DNA of 64,000 nt from contig NZ_JAUYRI010000003.1 in NCBI RefSeq assembly GCF_030696885.1, positions 1-64,000 on the forward strand, given 5' to 3'. This document shows positions 52,017-63,902 of this stretch, piece after piece. How positions within the stretch are numbered: position 1 is the stretch's first letter; each line of letters starts with the position of its first letter. Source of the DNA: Thiobacillus sp. (GTDB lineage Bacteria > Pseudomonadota > Gammaproteobacteria > Burkholderiales > Thiobacillaceae). A model generated the notes under the pieces. That model made no database searches. It saw only the letters and a list, made by a program, of their open reading frames with translations, and had not been told where the DNA came from. The position numbers and the translations under genes were made by a program.

Positions 52017-55000
52017 TCAGTCGTATTCGCGGGTGTAAAACGCATCGAAACTGCTCGGCTGGCCGGCTTGGGCTTCCAGCCGCACGCGCGGCGACAGCTG
52101 ATACAGCACCTTCACCACCTGGTTCAGTCCATCCAGGCTTTGCTCGTAGCTCAGCGTGGCGCGCGAGGACAGCCGCTTGCCGACGCTGACCACAGTGGTG
52201 GCAAGGTCATCGCCCTCGCCGCCGCGCACACCGAAGCTGTCGATGCGCAAAGTCTCGGCCAGCTGTGCCTGCATGCTGACCGACTCGGCCTGCGACAGCA
52301 GCGCGCCGGCGGCAATCTGCAGCAAGGCGAATTCCTGCTGGCCGCCGTTTTCCAGCCCGTGCCCCAGCACCAGCCAGGCGAGTTTCTCGGTGTCCGGCAG
52401 CGGCGGATCGGAATACAGCGTCACCAGCGGCCGCTGCACCGTGCCGCGGACCTGCACGCCGACCTTGACCGTGGGCGTCTTGCGCACCGCCAGGATGTCG
52501 AGTCCAGGATTCTCGATCGGACCGATGAAGTTGAGCACACCGCGCTCGATGTCGAGCGTCTGCGCATAGGCGGCATAGCGACCTTCCTCTACTTGGATGC
52601 GGCCTTCGCCGCGCAGCACGGTATTGACTGTGAACACGCGCAGCTGGCCGCCGAGGCGCGCATCCAGCCCGCCCCCCTTGAACAGGAAATCCTTGCCCAG
52701 GTTGAGCTTGAGGTCGAGCTCCAGCGGGATGCGCTGGGCCGCCGTTTTTTCGGGCGGCGGCCGGCCGACGACGACGACGTCGCTCGACAGCGTGGGCCGG
52801 CTGGCTTCGGGCATTTCCAGGCGGGCGCGGTCGGCGGTGAGTTCGCCGGTCAGTTGCAGCCGCTTGGGATCGAGCTGGAGCCGGGTGGCGCCGGACACCA
52901 CGACGCGGCGATCGCTGCGGTTGGTGACGGCGAATTTCTCGAAGTTGAGCGTGAGCCCCGCCTGCGGGTTTTTCCACTGCGCCTCGCCGCTCACCACGAT
53001 GCGGCCGCCCCCGCCCTGGATTTCACTGGGCCCGATCAGCTCGCCTTCCTGCACCCGCACGCGGTCGTCGGCCAGCAGCAGCTTCAGCGTGCCATCGCTG
53101 ATCGCAATGCCCGCTTCCGGCATCGCAAAGCGAATCTGGCTGGCATCGATGCGGCCGTCGATCCGCGGTGCCGCCAGGCTGCCGCTGCCGGTGAGGTTGG
53201 CGTTGAGACGCGCGTCGGCACGCATGGTGACCGGCAGGAAGGGACGCAGCAACCGCAGATCGGACACATCGAACTGCGCGGTCCAGGCCAGCGGCGCGCT
53301 GCGCGGCAGGGTAAAGCCGGCGCCTACGCGGGCCAGCGTGGCCTGCCCTTCGGCGCGCAACTGGCCGGCTTCGCGGCTGGTCGCCTCGACACGCGCGCTA
53401 ACCCGGCTGGCCACCGCATCGAGATCGAGTTCGACCGTGGTGAGGCCCAGGTTCAGCACCGGGTCCTTCATCCGCACGTCGCCCGAGTGGCGACGCAGCC
53501 GCAGCGTGCCGTCGAGCGTGGTGCCGGCGCGCAGGTTCCAGTTGCCGTTGACCCGGAGATCGGTGGTGAAAGGCGGCGCGGTGTCCAGCAGCGTCAACAG
53601 CGGCGCCAGCGGCAGGTTGGCGAGCGTGCCGCTGCTCGCCCACTGCGCGTCTTGCAGGTTGAACTGTTCGACCGTGAGCCGGCCGCCGGCTACCGTCAGC
53701 GCCAGCTGGCTCACCTGCTGTTGTTCGCGCGACAGCAACAGCGTGGCCGGCGCCGTCAGAAGCATCGGCCACGGCCCTTCCGCGCGGGCCTGGTTCAGCT
53801 GGCCGCGCCAGACCTGCTGTGCATCGAGTCCGCCGGCCAGGCTCGCGGTCACCTGCCAGTCGGGCAGGCGGGCGTCGAGCGTCAACGTATGGGCATTGCG
53901 GCGGCCCTGCAGCTTGGCGCGCACGGCGCTCAGGCGCTGCCCGGCCAGCGTGACGCCGCGCGCGTCGAGCTGGCCGGTGAATGCGCCGGTGGCGGCGGCC
54001 TGCAAATTGAGTTCCAGGTTCAACGTGTCGGCGGCGATGTCGCCCGGCAGGCGCAGACCGCTGGCCGCGACGGTCGCTTCGATCTGCGGCGCCGCGGGGT
54101 CGCCGCTCACGCTGCCGCGGCTGGTCAGGCGCCCGGCCAGGCCCAGGTTCAGCCGTGCCAGCGCCGGCGCATCGATGTCCCAGTTGAGGCGGTCGCCGGC
54201 GCGGCCATAGGCGCCGAGCAGTTTCGCCCGGTTGCCGGCCAGATTCAGATCGACGTCGGCGTCGGCGAGATGTTGATTTTCGTAACGCACCCGGCCTTTG
54301 CCGCTGACCGGACGTCCGTCGAGATCGCCCGGCGGCAGCGTGAACTGCGCCTGCAGACGCAGCTTGGGTGCCAGCGAACCACTTGCCTCGCCGCGCGCAT
54401 TGAGCTGCCCGCGCGGAAATTTGCCGAAGCGGGCGGGATTGATTTGCGAAGCATCGAACTCGGCCGAGAACGCACGTCCGGCATCCAGCTGCAGCACGCC
54501 CTTCGCCGTCAGGCGGCCGGCCTGGCCGCTGAAGTTCGCCGACTCCAGCCGCAGCGCCGCATCGGCATGGCTCAGCGTGAAGCGGCCCTGGCCCCAGGTT
54601 TCGCTGACGTCGGCGTCGAGCGTCTGACGTGTGGCGTCGCCCGCCAGTTTCAAATTCGCCTTGATCCGCGTGGAATTCAGGTCGCGGTGCAGGCCGGCCA
54701 GGTTCACGCGTGGGCTGGCGAGGTTCACGCTAAAGCGTCCATCGCGCCATTGCCCGTCGCCGACAAATTGCCCGGCCGCGCCAAGATCGATCGACAGCGC
54801 GCTGAAGTCGGCGTGGCGGGCGTCGCCCAGCACCGCGCCGGTGAGGTTGGCGAGCGGCAGCCGATCCTGGTCGACGCGCCCGGCCAGCCGGTTCGACAGG
54901 CTGAAGGTGCCGAGCAGGCGCTCGTCGGGCCGGCCTTCGAACACGCCGGAAAACGCAAGGTCGGCGCGCGGCGCATCCGCCGCAAATTGGCGCGGGTCGA

Positions 55001-55757
55001 TGCCCTCGCCCGCCACCAGCAGGCGCGGCAGGCGCACCGGCTCGAAGGGCGCCGCCTGTCCGTCGGCCATCACGGTCATGCCTTCGGCCAGCGCGTCCAG
55101 CCTGAAATCGATCGCCGCCAGTTCGCCGGTCAGTCCGAGCGTGGCCTCGGTCGGTACCGGCGTGCTGCGAGTGGCGTTGAACTGCCCCTGCAATTTGAAC
55201 GGCGCGTCCTTGTGGATGCCGAATTTTCCCGCCACGTCCGCCCACGGCGTGCGGGCTGCAGCCGTGAAGTCGAAGCGCTCGCCGCGGCCATCCACGGTGC
55301 CGCGCAGCGCGCTGAACTGCAGCGTCTGCCCGGCGTCGACGACATCGAGCGTGGCCACGTCCCACGCGGCCACGCGGATGTCGAACAGCCAGCGCAGCGT
55401 GACGGGATAAGCGGGTGGCGTCGGGTCCTTGGCCAGCGTCTCCACCTGCGCGTGTTGCGCTGCCAGCAGGTCGATCTCGATCAGGCGGTGCCACAGCGAG
55501 CGCGGCTGCCACTCCAGCTTCACCTGCTGCAGGGTGATGCGCTGGGTGTCCGTGGTGAGCGTCATTTTCCGGATATGAACCGACGTGGCCAGATGGCCTT
55601 CCACGCCTTCGAGCACCAGGCGACCCTCGCTTAGCGGGGTGGCCTGTTTCGCCAGCCAGACAAAGCCGGTGGTCGTCGTGGTCAGCCACAGCATCAGCAA
55701 ACCCAGCAGCGTCACGCCGGCCAGCAGCGCCCCCAGTGCCCAGGCCGCGCGCTTCAA
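52017..55757 (-). CDS. tamB: Translocation and assembly module inner-membrane subunit TamB
   Basis: The 1246-residue protein has one N-terminal membrane anchor (about residues 4-25), a very long beta-helical periplasmic repeat region and a C-terminal DUF490 domain (about the last 350 residues). With TamA it helps insert outer-membrane proteins or carry lipids. The start is a TTG at 55757-55755 that overlaps the tamA stop (TTTTGAAG), chosen because it places the membrane anchor first; no ATG fits. Confidence 0.9.
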   Translation of the reverse strand: MKRAAWALGALLAGVTLLGLLMLWLTTTTTGFVWLAKQATPLSEGRLVLEGVEGHLATSVHIRKMTLTTDTQRITLQQVKLEWQPRSLWHRLIEIDLLAAQHAQVETLAKDPTPPAYPVTLRWLFDIRVAAWDVATLDVVDAGQTLQFSALRGTVDGRGERFDFTAAARTPWADVAGKFGIHKDAPFKLQGQFNATRSTPVPTEATLGLTGELAAIDFRLDALAEGMTVMADGQAAPFEPVRLPRLLVAGEGIDPRQFAADAPRADLAFSGVFEGRPDERLLGTFSLSNRLAGRVDQDRLPLANLTGAVLGDARHADFSALSIDLGAAGQFVGDGQWRDGRFSVNLASPRVNLAGLHRDLNSTRIKANLKLAGDATRQTLDADVSETWGQGRFTLSHADAALRLESANFSGQAGRLTAKGVLQLDAGRAFSAEFDASQINPARFGKFPRGQLNARGEASGSLAPKLRLQAQFTLPPGDLDGRPVSGKGRVRYENQHLADADVDLNLAGNRAKLLGAYGRAGDRLNWDIDAPALARLNLGLAGRLTSRGSVSGDPAAPQIEATVAASGLRLPGDIAADTLNLELNLQAAATGAFTGQLDARGVTLAGQRLSAVRAKLQGRRNAHTLTLDARLPDWQVTASLAGGLDAQQVWRGQLNQARAEGPWPMLLTAPATLLLSREQQQVSQLALTVAGGRLTVEQFNLQDAQWASSGTLANLPLAPLLTLLDTAPPFTTDLRVNGNWNLRAGTTLDGTLRLRRHSGDVRMKDPVLNLGLTTVELDLDAVASRVSARVEATSREAGQLRAEGQATLARVGAGFTLPRSAPLAWTAQFDVSDLRLLRPFLPVTMRADARLNANLTGSGSLAAPRIDGRIDASQIRFAMPEAGIAISDGTLKLLLADDRVRVQEGELIGPSEIQGGGGRIVVSGEAQWKNPQAGLTLNFEKFAVTNRSDRRVVVSGATRLQLDPKRLQLTGELTADRARLEMPEASRPTLSSDVVVVGRPPPEKTAAQRIPLELDLKLNLGKDFLFKGGGLDARLGGQLRVFTVNTVLRGEGRIQVEEGRYAAYAQTLDIERGVLNFIGPIENPGLDILAVRKTPTVKVGVQVRGTVQRPLVTLYSDPPLPDTEKLAWLVLGHGLENGGQQEFALLQIAAGALLSQAESVSMQAQLAETLRIDSFGVRGGEGDDLATTVVSVGKRLSSRATLSYEQSLDGLNQVVKVLYQLSPRVRLEAQAGQPSSFDAFYTREYD

Positions 55758-57514
55758 AACAGCACCCCGAGCGAGAAATGCAGGCGGAATTTTCCGGTGG
55801 CTTCGCCGTAGGCCAGGTCGAGGTTGATCGGCCCTACCGGCGAACGGTAGCGCGCGCCGACGCCGTAGCCGAACACCGGCGACAGCGCGGCCGGGGTGTC
55901 GGCCGCGTCGCCCGCGTCGACGAACACGGCCATGCCCCAGTTGCCTTCGAAGAAATGGTTGTATTCGACGCTGCCGGTGGCCAGGTGCCGCACCGAGGCC
56001 ACGCCCCCTGCCAGCGTGCGTCCCAGGCTCTGGTAAGCGTAGCCGCGCACCGAGTTGTCGCCGCCGGCGCGGAACAGGAAATCGGTGGGGATGCCGTCGC
56101 GCGTGTCGGCCAGCACGCTGCCCCATTCGCCGCGCAGGATCAGCCGGCCGTTGTCGCCGGCGCGGAAATACTGGGTATGACGGCCATACAGACGAACAAA
56201 GCTGGTGTCGGACAGCAGCGCCTCGCTCGCGCCGCCGCCCTGCAGCGTCAGCACATAGCCACGACGCGGATAGAATGCGCGCCCGACCGTGCGCTGGGTC
56301 CATGCATAGTTGGCGGTCAGCGCCTGATTGTTCGAACTGACCACATCGCCGATGGTCTGTTCTTCCGTCTGGTATTGCAGGGACAGCGTGGTTTCGATCT
56401 GGCCGCGCGTACGGGTGCGCTTGGCGACCAGCACATTGCCGCGCGTCTCCTGGCCTTCGATGTCTTCATGCTTGATCTGCGCGCCGAGGCTGTTTTCATA
56501 GCCGCGTGCGTTGCGCGGCCAGGCCAGTTCCACCGCACCGGTCTGGCGGTCGGTTTCCAGGCGCCCATCGAGCTTCAGGCGCAGCCCGCGGTTCGCAACG
56601 TCGCGATGTTCCCACGCCGCCTGCACCCGCGCGCCGGTGTCGGTGCTGACCCCGACGCCCACGCTGAACAGTTTTTGCGGCCGCTCCCTCACCTCGACAA
56701 TCACCGGCACCGCTGCCGCCAGCGCCGGATCGGTTTCGATGCGCACCGTGGCCTGCGCGTAGTAGCCGCTCGTTTCCAGCGCCATCTGATAATCCAGCAG
56801 ATCCTGCTGGCGATACGGCTGGCCGGGTTTCATCGGGCTCAGGTTGCGAACGATCGATTCGGGATAACGCTGGCTGCCGCTGATGACCGGCTCGCCATAA
56901 AAAAACGCCGGGCCGCTGTCGACCCGCACGCTCAGGTCCGCCGACTGCGTCTCCGGATCGATGCGCGCCTCGCTCGCCGCCAGTTGCGCCGCCGGATAAC
57001 GGATCGTCAGCAGCGGGCCCAGCAGCGCGACCTTGGCGGCATTCCAGTCGGCCTGGCGAAACGGCATGCCGACTTCCAGCGTGAAACTGCGCTCGGCACG
57101 CGTGCGCAACCACGAGCGGTCCGTCTCGGCCAGCGCGCCAATGAAGTCGATCGTCACCGAACGCACGTGGGTGCGTGGCCCCGGCGTCACCGCATAGCGC
57201 AGCACCCCGTCGTCACCCACCCGTGTCAGCGTGCTGTCGATCTGCGGCGAAAAATAGCCTTCCGTCGCCAGCAGTTCGCGCGCCGTGTCCGCACTCACGC
57301 TGCGCAGCCGTTCCAGTTCTGCCTCGTCCAGCGTCTCGCCCTGCCGTGCCGCCCGTGCGGTTTCCAGGTGCTGCGTCAGCAGCGCCTTGAGTTCTTCCGG
57401 TGCGTCCACCTCCACCGTCAGGGCGTGCGCCGGCAGCGCTGCGAGCGCGGCAAGAATCAGCAGGACGTGGAAAAGGCGGGCAGGCAAGGGAAATCCAGCG
57501 GGGGTGATCGTCAA
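55754..57514 (-). CDS. tamA: Translocation and assembly module outer-membrane subunit TamA
   Basis: The 586-residue BamA-like protein has a signal peptide (cut after the AHA near residue 31), POTRA domains (about residues 35-270) and a C-terminal 16-strand barrel with the terminal FSLGVLF strand that guides insertion. The RGYAYQSLG segment (about residue 497) matches the conserved barrel loop motif. tamB follows with an overlapping start. Confidence 0.92.
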   Translation of the reverse strand: MTITPAGFPLPARLFHVLLILAALAALPAHALTVEVDAPEELKALLTQHLETARAARQGETLDEAELERLRSVSADTARELLATEGYFSPQIDSTLTRVGDDGVLRYAVTPGPRTHVRSVTIDFIGALAETDRSWLRTRAERSFTLEVGMPFRQADWNAAKVALLGPLLTIRYPAAQLAASEARIDPETQSADLSVRVDSGPAFFYGEPVISGSQRYPESIVRNLSPMKPGQPYRQQDLLDYQMALETSGYYAQATVRIETDPALAAAVPVIVEVRERPQKLFSVGVGVSTDTGARVQAAWEHRDVANRGLRLKLDGRLETDRQTGAVELAWPRNARGYENSLGAQIKHEDIEGQETRGNVLVAKRTRTRGQIETTLSLQYQTEEQTIGDVVSSNNQALTANYAWTQRTVGRAFYPRRGYVLTLQGGGASEALLSDTSFVRLYGRHTQYFRAGDNGRLILRGEWGSVLADTRDGIPTDFLFRAGGDNSVRGYAYQSLGRTLAGGVASVRHLATGSVEYNHFFEGNWGMAVFVDAGDAADTPAALSPVFGYGVGARYRSPVGPINLDLAYGEATGKFRLHFSLGVLF

Positions 57515-58013
57515 GTCATTCTAGGGGGTGCGGTGATTCGGACAAAGTCATGACCGAAGCAGCCGGCGACTTCCACCGAGGCAGAGCCGGCTCATAAATT
57601 GACATGACCCCGATACGTGCCAGGTTCAGACAGACCCGTTTTTCCTGCCGGTGACGCAGAAGCGCTGCCGCTGCAAGCCACGCCATCCCATGCAAGCGTT
57701 GCCTGCGAAACCCCGGTGCCTCGGTCATTCCGGGGCGGCCGCTGGTAGGGAGAAAAATCAGGTTCACCACCCATCCGTCTATTCCGCTGACCGATTGGAT
57801 GCCCCCTGCCGTCCTGCAGGGTGACATCGTCCTGATGGGCTCGCGCTTGCCATCGGAGCGGTGTTCGATCTCCTCCCCATACAGAAAATCAGATTTTTCC
57901 TACAAGCCCGGCAGCAGGCCAAGGCGGCCGCCACGCAGACGCCCGGCGGCGTCCAAAGCGCACAACGGGGTCATGGTGACCCCGCTGCGGTAGATGCGAC
58001 CTGCCGAGCCTGA
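57515..58013. other. Intergenic region with no recognised gene (499 bp)
   Basis: The stretch between the starts of tamA and the end of clpB has several short open frames on both strands, none with a ribosome site or known family. A perfect 8-bp hairpin cggggtca-tgg-tgaccccg at 57966-57984 lies 30 bp after the clpB stop and may be its terminator, though the T run is weak. A repeated-looking cggggtcatgtcaa-type word occurs near 57602-57615 on the minus strand. Confidence 0.4.
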
Positions 58014-60605
<2,592 letters not shown>

Positions 60606-60674
60606 GGGGGGCCTCGTGCTAAGGTATATTCTTACCACGCCAAATAGTGGCGTTTTTGCTCATTTCAACCCGCC

Positions 60675-61517
60675 ATGTCCGAATTGAACGAAGAAAAGGT
60701 CCTGACCGACGTCACACGCGCGCTGGAAGAAGACGTCGGCAGCGGCGACCTCACCGCCCGCCTGATCCCGCCGTCGCGCACCGCGCACGCCCGCGTGATC
60801 ACCCGCGAAGCCGCCGTGATCGCCGGCCGGCCGTGGTTCGACGCCTGCTTCAAGGCGCTCGACCTCGGCGCCATCATCGACTGGCGGATCAACGAGGGCG
60901 ACAGCGTGGAAGCCGGCAGCGTGCTGGTCGAAATCAGCGGCAACGCCCGCGCCCTGCTGACCGCCGAGCGGCCCGCGCTGAATTTTCTGCAGACGCTGTC
61001 GGGCGTGGCCACCGCCACCCGGCCCTATGTCGACGCGGTGCAGCGCACCCAGGCCGCCGTGATGGACACCCGCAAGACCCTGCCCGGACTGCGCATCGCC
61101 GAAAAATACGCGGTGCGAATGGGCGGCGGACAGAACCAGCGCACCGGGCTGTACGACGGCATCCTGATCAAGGAAAACCACATCGCGGCGGCAGGCGGCA
61201 TTGCGCCGGTGCTGCAGGCCGCCTTCAGCCTGGCTGAAGGCAAGGCCAGCGTGCAGATCGAAGTGGAGACGCTGACACAACTGGGCGAAGCGCTGGATGC
61301 CGGCGCAACCCTGATCCTGCTCGACAACTTCAGCCTCGATGCGATGCGCGAAGCGGTGGCGCTGAACGCCGGCCGCGCGCAGCTGGAGGCCTCGGGCAAT
61401 GTCACGCTGGACAATGTGCGCGCGGTGGCGGACACCGGTGTCGACCGCATTTCCATCGGCAGCCTCACCAAGCATGTCCGCGCGGTGGATCTGTCGATGC
61501 GCATCGACACGCTGTAA
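60675..61517 (+). CDS. nadC: Nicotinate-nucleotide pyrophosphorylase (quinolinate phosphoribosyltransferase)
   Basis: De novo NAD synthesis: quinolinate + PRPP to nicotinate mononucleotide. It has 280 residues, with the phosphate-binding DTRKT...GLR (about residue 133), HIAAAGG and a C-terminal barrel end (RISIGSLTKH). It is divergent from clpB. Confidence 0.96.
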   Translation: MSELNEEKVLTDVTRALEEDVGSGDLTARLIPPSRTAHARVITREAAVIAGRPWFDACFKALDLGAIIDWRINEGDSVEAGSVLVEISGNARALLTAERPALNFLQTLSGVATATRPYVDAVQRTQAAVMDTRKTLPGLRIAEKYAVRMGGGQNQRTGLYDGILIKENHIAAAGGIAPVLQAAFSLAEGKASVQIEVETLTQLGEALDAGATLILLDNFSLDAMREAVALNAGRAQLEASGNVTLDNVRAVADTGVDRISIGSLTKHVRAVDLSMRIDTL

Positions 61518-61552
61518 GCCGGACGCGCGCGCCACTGCAACGTCCGGCCGAC

Positions 61553-62035
61553 ATGATCGAAGTCGTGCGCGCCCGCTACGACGACCCGGCGCACGCCGCC
61601 GCGCTGGTCGAGCTGCTCGACCATTACGCGCGCGACCCGGCGGGCGGCGGCCACCCGCTGTCCGATTTCGCCCGCGCCCACCTCGCCGAAGCGCTCGCCG
61701 CGCGGCCCTTCGTCTTTAGCGTTCTGGCCTGGGGCGATGGTGCCCCGGTCGGCCTCATCAACGCGATCGAAGGCTTTTCCACGTTCGCCTGCGCCCCGCT
61801 CGTCAACGTGCACGACGTGGTCGTCATCGACAGCCACCGCGGACGCGGCATCGCAGCGCGACTCTTCGCCGAGGTGGAAGCGATCGCACGCGAACGTGAC
61901 GCGTGCAAGCTCACACTCGAAGTGCTTGCCGGCAACGCTGCTGCGCGCGCGCTCTACGAAAAACTGGGATTTGACGACTACCGGCTCGACCCGGCACTGG
62001 GCGAGGCGCGGTTCATGCAGAAGTGGCTGCGCTAA
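61553..62035 (+). CDS. GNAT-family N-acetyltransferase
   Basis: The 160-residue protein has the acetyl-CoA motif A segment (VVVIDSHRGRGIAARLFAEVE, R-G-R-G-I-A near residue 101) and motif B (ALYEKLGFDDY, near residue 137). Substrate unknown. It follows nadC by 35 bp and is probably co-transcribed. Confidence 0.88.
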   Translation: MIEVVRARYDDPAHAAALVELLDHYARDPAGGGHPLSDFARAHLAEALAARPFVFSVLAWGDGAPVGLINAIEGFSTFACAPLVNVHDVVVIDSHRGRGIAARLFAEVEAIARERDACKLTLEVLAGNAAARALYEKLGFDDYRLDPALGEARFMQKWLR

Positions 62036-62058
62036 GTACACGCTGATTAATTCAAAAA

Positions 62059-62153
62059 GTGTCATTGCGAGTGCAGCGAAGCAATCCAGAAAGCCAGCGG
62101 AATCAACGAACGCTGGATCGCCACGGCCCTGCGAGCCTCGCGATGACAGAAAA
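62059..62153. repeat. Dispersed inverted-repeat element (gtcattgcgag ... ctcgcgatgac)
   Basis: gtcattgcgag at 62060-62070 pairs with ctcgcgatgac at 62143-62153 with one mismatch. The inside reads agcgaagcaatccag and ctggatcgccacgg. This is one of the widely dispersed bacterial intergenic repeats that I recognise from many genomes. It has no gene; short frames through it are artefacts. Confidence 0.7.
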
Positions 62154-62175
62154 AATCAGCGCTTTCCTGAGCTAA

Positions 62176-62889
62176 TCAGCCCAGCCAGATCAAGGACGCC
62201 ATACGCCCGGTCACGCCATCGCGGCGATAGGAATAGAAGGCGTCCGCTTCATTGAAGGTGCAGCGTCCGCCGCCGTACACCGCCTCCACCCCGGTGTGGC
62301 CGAGACGGATGCGCGCGAGGGCATAGATATCGGCCAGCCATTTGCCCGGCGCGTGCGGCACAAAGGCGGCGGCCGCCTCGGGATGCTGCGCGACGAAGGC
62401 CGCGCGCACCTCGTCACCCACTTCGAATGCCTGCGGGCCGATGGCCGCGCCCATCCAGGCCATCACCTCGCCCGGTGGCACCTGCATTGCAGCGACCGTG
62501 GCTTCCAGCACCCCGTCTGCCAGCCCGCGCCAGCCGGCATGCGCGGCCGCCACCACGCTGCCGGCCCGGTCGCAGAACAGCACCGGCAGGCAGTCGGCAG
62601 TGAGCACCACGCAGACCTGCCCGGTTTCGCGGCTAAACGATGCATCGGCTTCGGGAGTGGGATCACGTCCGGCTTCGATCACGCGGGCGCTGTGAACCTG
62701 GCGCAGCCAGGCCGGCTCGGCCGGCAACTGCCGGCGCAGCTGTGCGCGGTTGGCCGCTATATGGGCCGGCTCGTCGCCGACGTGATCGCCGAGGTTGAAA
62801 CTGGCCCACGGCGCCTGACTGACGCCGCCTGTGCGCACCGTCATCAGGCCATGCACCCGTGCGGGCGCGGGCCAGTCCGGCAGGATCAC
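62176..62889 (-). CDS. pgeF: Polyphenol oxidase/purine nucleoside phosphorylase PgeF (YfiH, laccase-domain)
   Basis: The 237-residue enzyme of the YfiH family acts on purine nucleosides and may edit peptidoglycan precursors. The Zn/active-site residues lie in CVVLTADCLPVLFCD (about residue 109) and HAGWRGL (about residue 137). A GTG at 62889, 1 bp after the rluD stop, matches the family start (ILPDWPAPARV); an ATG at 62940 would overlap rluD by 50 bp. Position after rluD is typical. Confidence 0.9.
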   Translation of the reverse strand: MILPDWPAPARVHGLMTVRTGGVSQAPWASFNLGDHVGDEPAHIAANRAQLRRQLPAEPAWLRQVHSARVIEAGRDPTPEADASFSRETGQVCVVLTADCLPVLFCDRAGSVVAAAHAGWRGLADGVLEATVAAMQVPPGEVMAWMGAAIGPQAFEVGDEVRAAFVAQHPEAAAAFVPHAPGKWLADIYALARIRLGHTGVEAVYGGGRCTFNEADAFYSYRRDGVTGRMASLIWLG

Positions 62890-62890
62890 C

Positions 62891-63868
62891 CTATTTGGCC
62901 CAGATCGTGTTGTCGCGCAGGGCAGCAAGCAGCGAGGCAAAATCCGGCGGCAACGGGCATTCCCAGTGCATGGATTCCTGGGTCACCGGATGGATCAGGC
63001 CCAGTCGTTCGGCGTGCAATGCCTGGCGCGGGAAGGGAATCTTGTGATGGCTGCGTCGGCTGGCGCTGTAGACCGTCTCGCCCACCAGCGGATGGCCGAT
63101 GTGCTGCATGTGCACCCGGATCTGGTGGGTACGCCCGGTTTCCAGCTTGCAGCGCAGCAGCGTAAAGCCGGGGAAGCGCTCGACCACGTCGTAATGCGTG
63201 ATGGCTTCCTTGCCCATGCTGTGTACGGTGCGCTTGGTGCGGTTGTGCGGGTCGCGCGCCAGCGGCGCATTGACGGTGCCCGGCCGGTCGACCTCGCCAT
63301 ACACCAGGGCAAGATATTCGCGTTTGACCGTGCGCGCCTGCAACTGGCGCACCAGGTCGGTATGCGCCCGGATCGTCTTGGCGACGACCAGCAGGCCGGA
63401 GGTGTCCTTGTCCAGCCGGTGCACAATGCCGGCACGCGGCAGCTCGGCCACCTGCGGCACCCGGTGCAGCAGCGCGTTCAGCAGCGTGCCGTGGCGGTTG
63501 CCGCTGCCGGGATGCACCACCAGGCCCACCGGCTTGTTGATGACCAGCAGCATCGAATCCTCGAACACCACGTCGAGCGGGATCGCCTCCGGCGCATCCG
63601 GCGTGGCGTCCGGATCGGGCTCGACCTCGACCCGCACCGACTCGCCGCCGTTGACCTTCATCCGGGTGGTGCCCCAGGCGTCGTCCACCGCGATCTTGCG
63701 CGCGCGGATCCAGTTCTGGATGCGATTGCGCGAGAACTCGGGCAGCATGGTCGCCAGCGCCTGGTCCAGGCGCTGGCCGCCCTGGGCGTCCGGAATCACC
63801 AGCTCGCGGACGCCGGTTTCCGTATTTCCCTTATAATCGTCGGACAAATTTTCCGTGTCTGTTCCCAT
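62891..63868 (-). CDS. rluD: 23S rRNA pseudouridine synthase RluD
   Basis: It makes pseudouridines 1911, 1915 and 1917 in helix 69. The 325-residue protein has an N-terminal S4 domain, the catalytic motif HRLDKDTSGLLV (about residue 142) and the later GRTHQIRVHM. The start at 63868 is used. It is divergent from bamD, the usual order, and followed by pgeF. Confidence 0.96.
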   Translation of the reverse strand: MGTDTENLSDDYKGNTETGVRELVIPDAQGGQRLDQALATMLPEFSRNRIQNWIRARKIAVDDAWGTTRMKVNGGESVRVEVEPDPDATPDAPEAIPLDVVFEDSMLLVINKPVGLVVHPGSGNRHGTLLNALLHRVPQVAELPRAGIVHRLDKDTSGLLVVAKTIRAHTDLVRQLQARTVKREYLALVYGEVDRPGTVNAPLARDPHNRTKRTVHSMGKEAITHYDVVERFPGFTLLRCKLETGRTHQIRVHMQHIGHPLVGETVYSASRRSHHKIPFPRQALHAERLGLIHPVTQESMHWECPLPPDFASLLAALRDNTIWAK

Positions 63869-63902
63869 GCTCAAGCAATGCTTTTCCGGTTTTAATGCGT
63901 TC

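Noticed and set aside
52008-55634. 1208-codon plus-strand frame opposite tamB
   Set aside because: It is an Arg/Gln/Ala-rich artefact of the GC-rich tamB gene; no start signals or family.
62044-62255. Coding extension of the GNAT gene through the repeat at 62059-62153
   Set aside because: A stop codon at 62033-62035 ends the GNAT; the following frame is made of the dispersed repeat.
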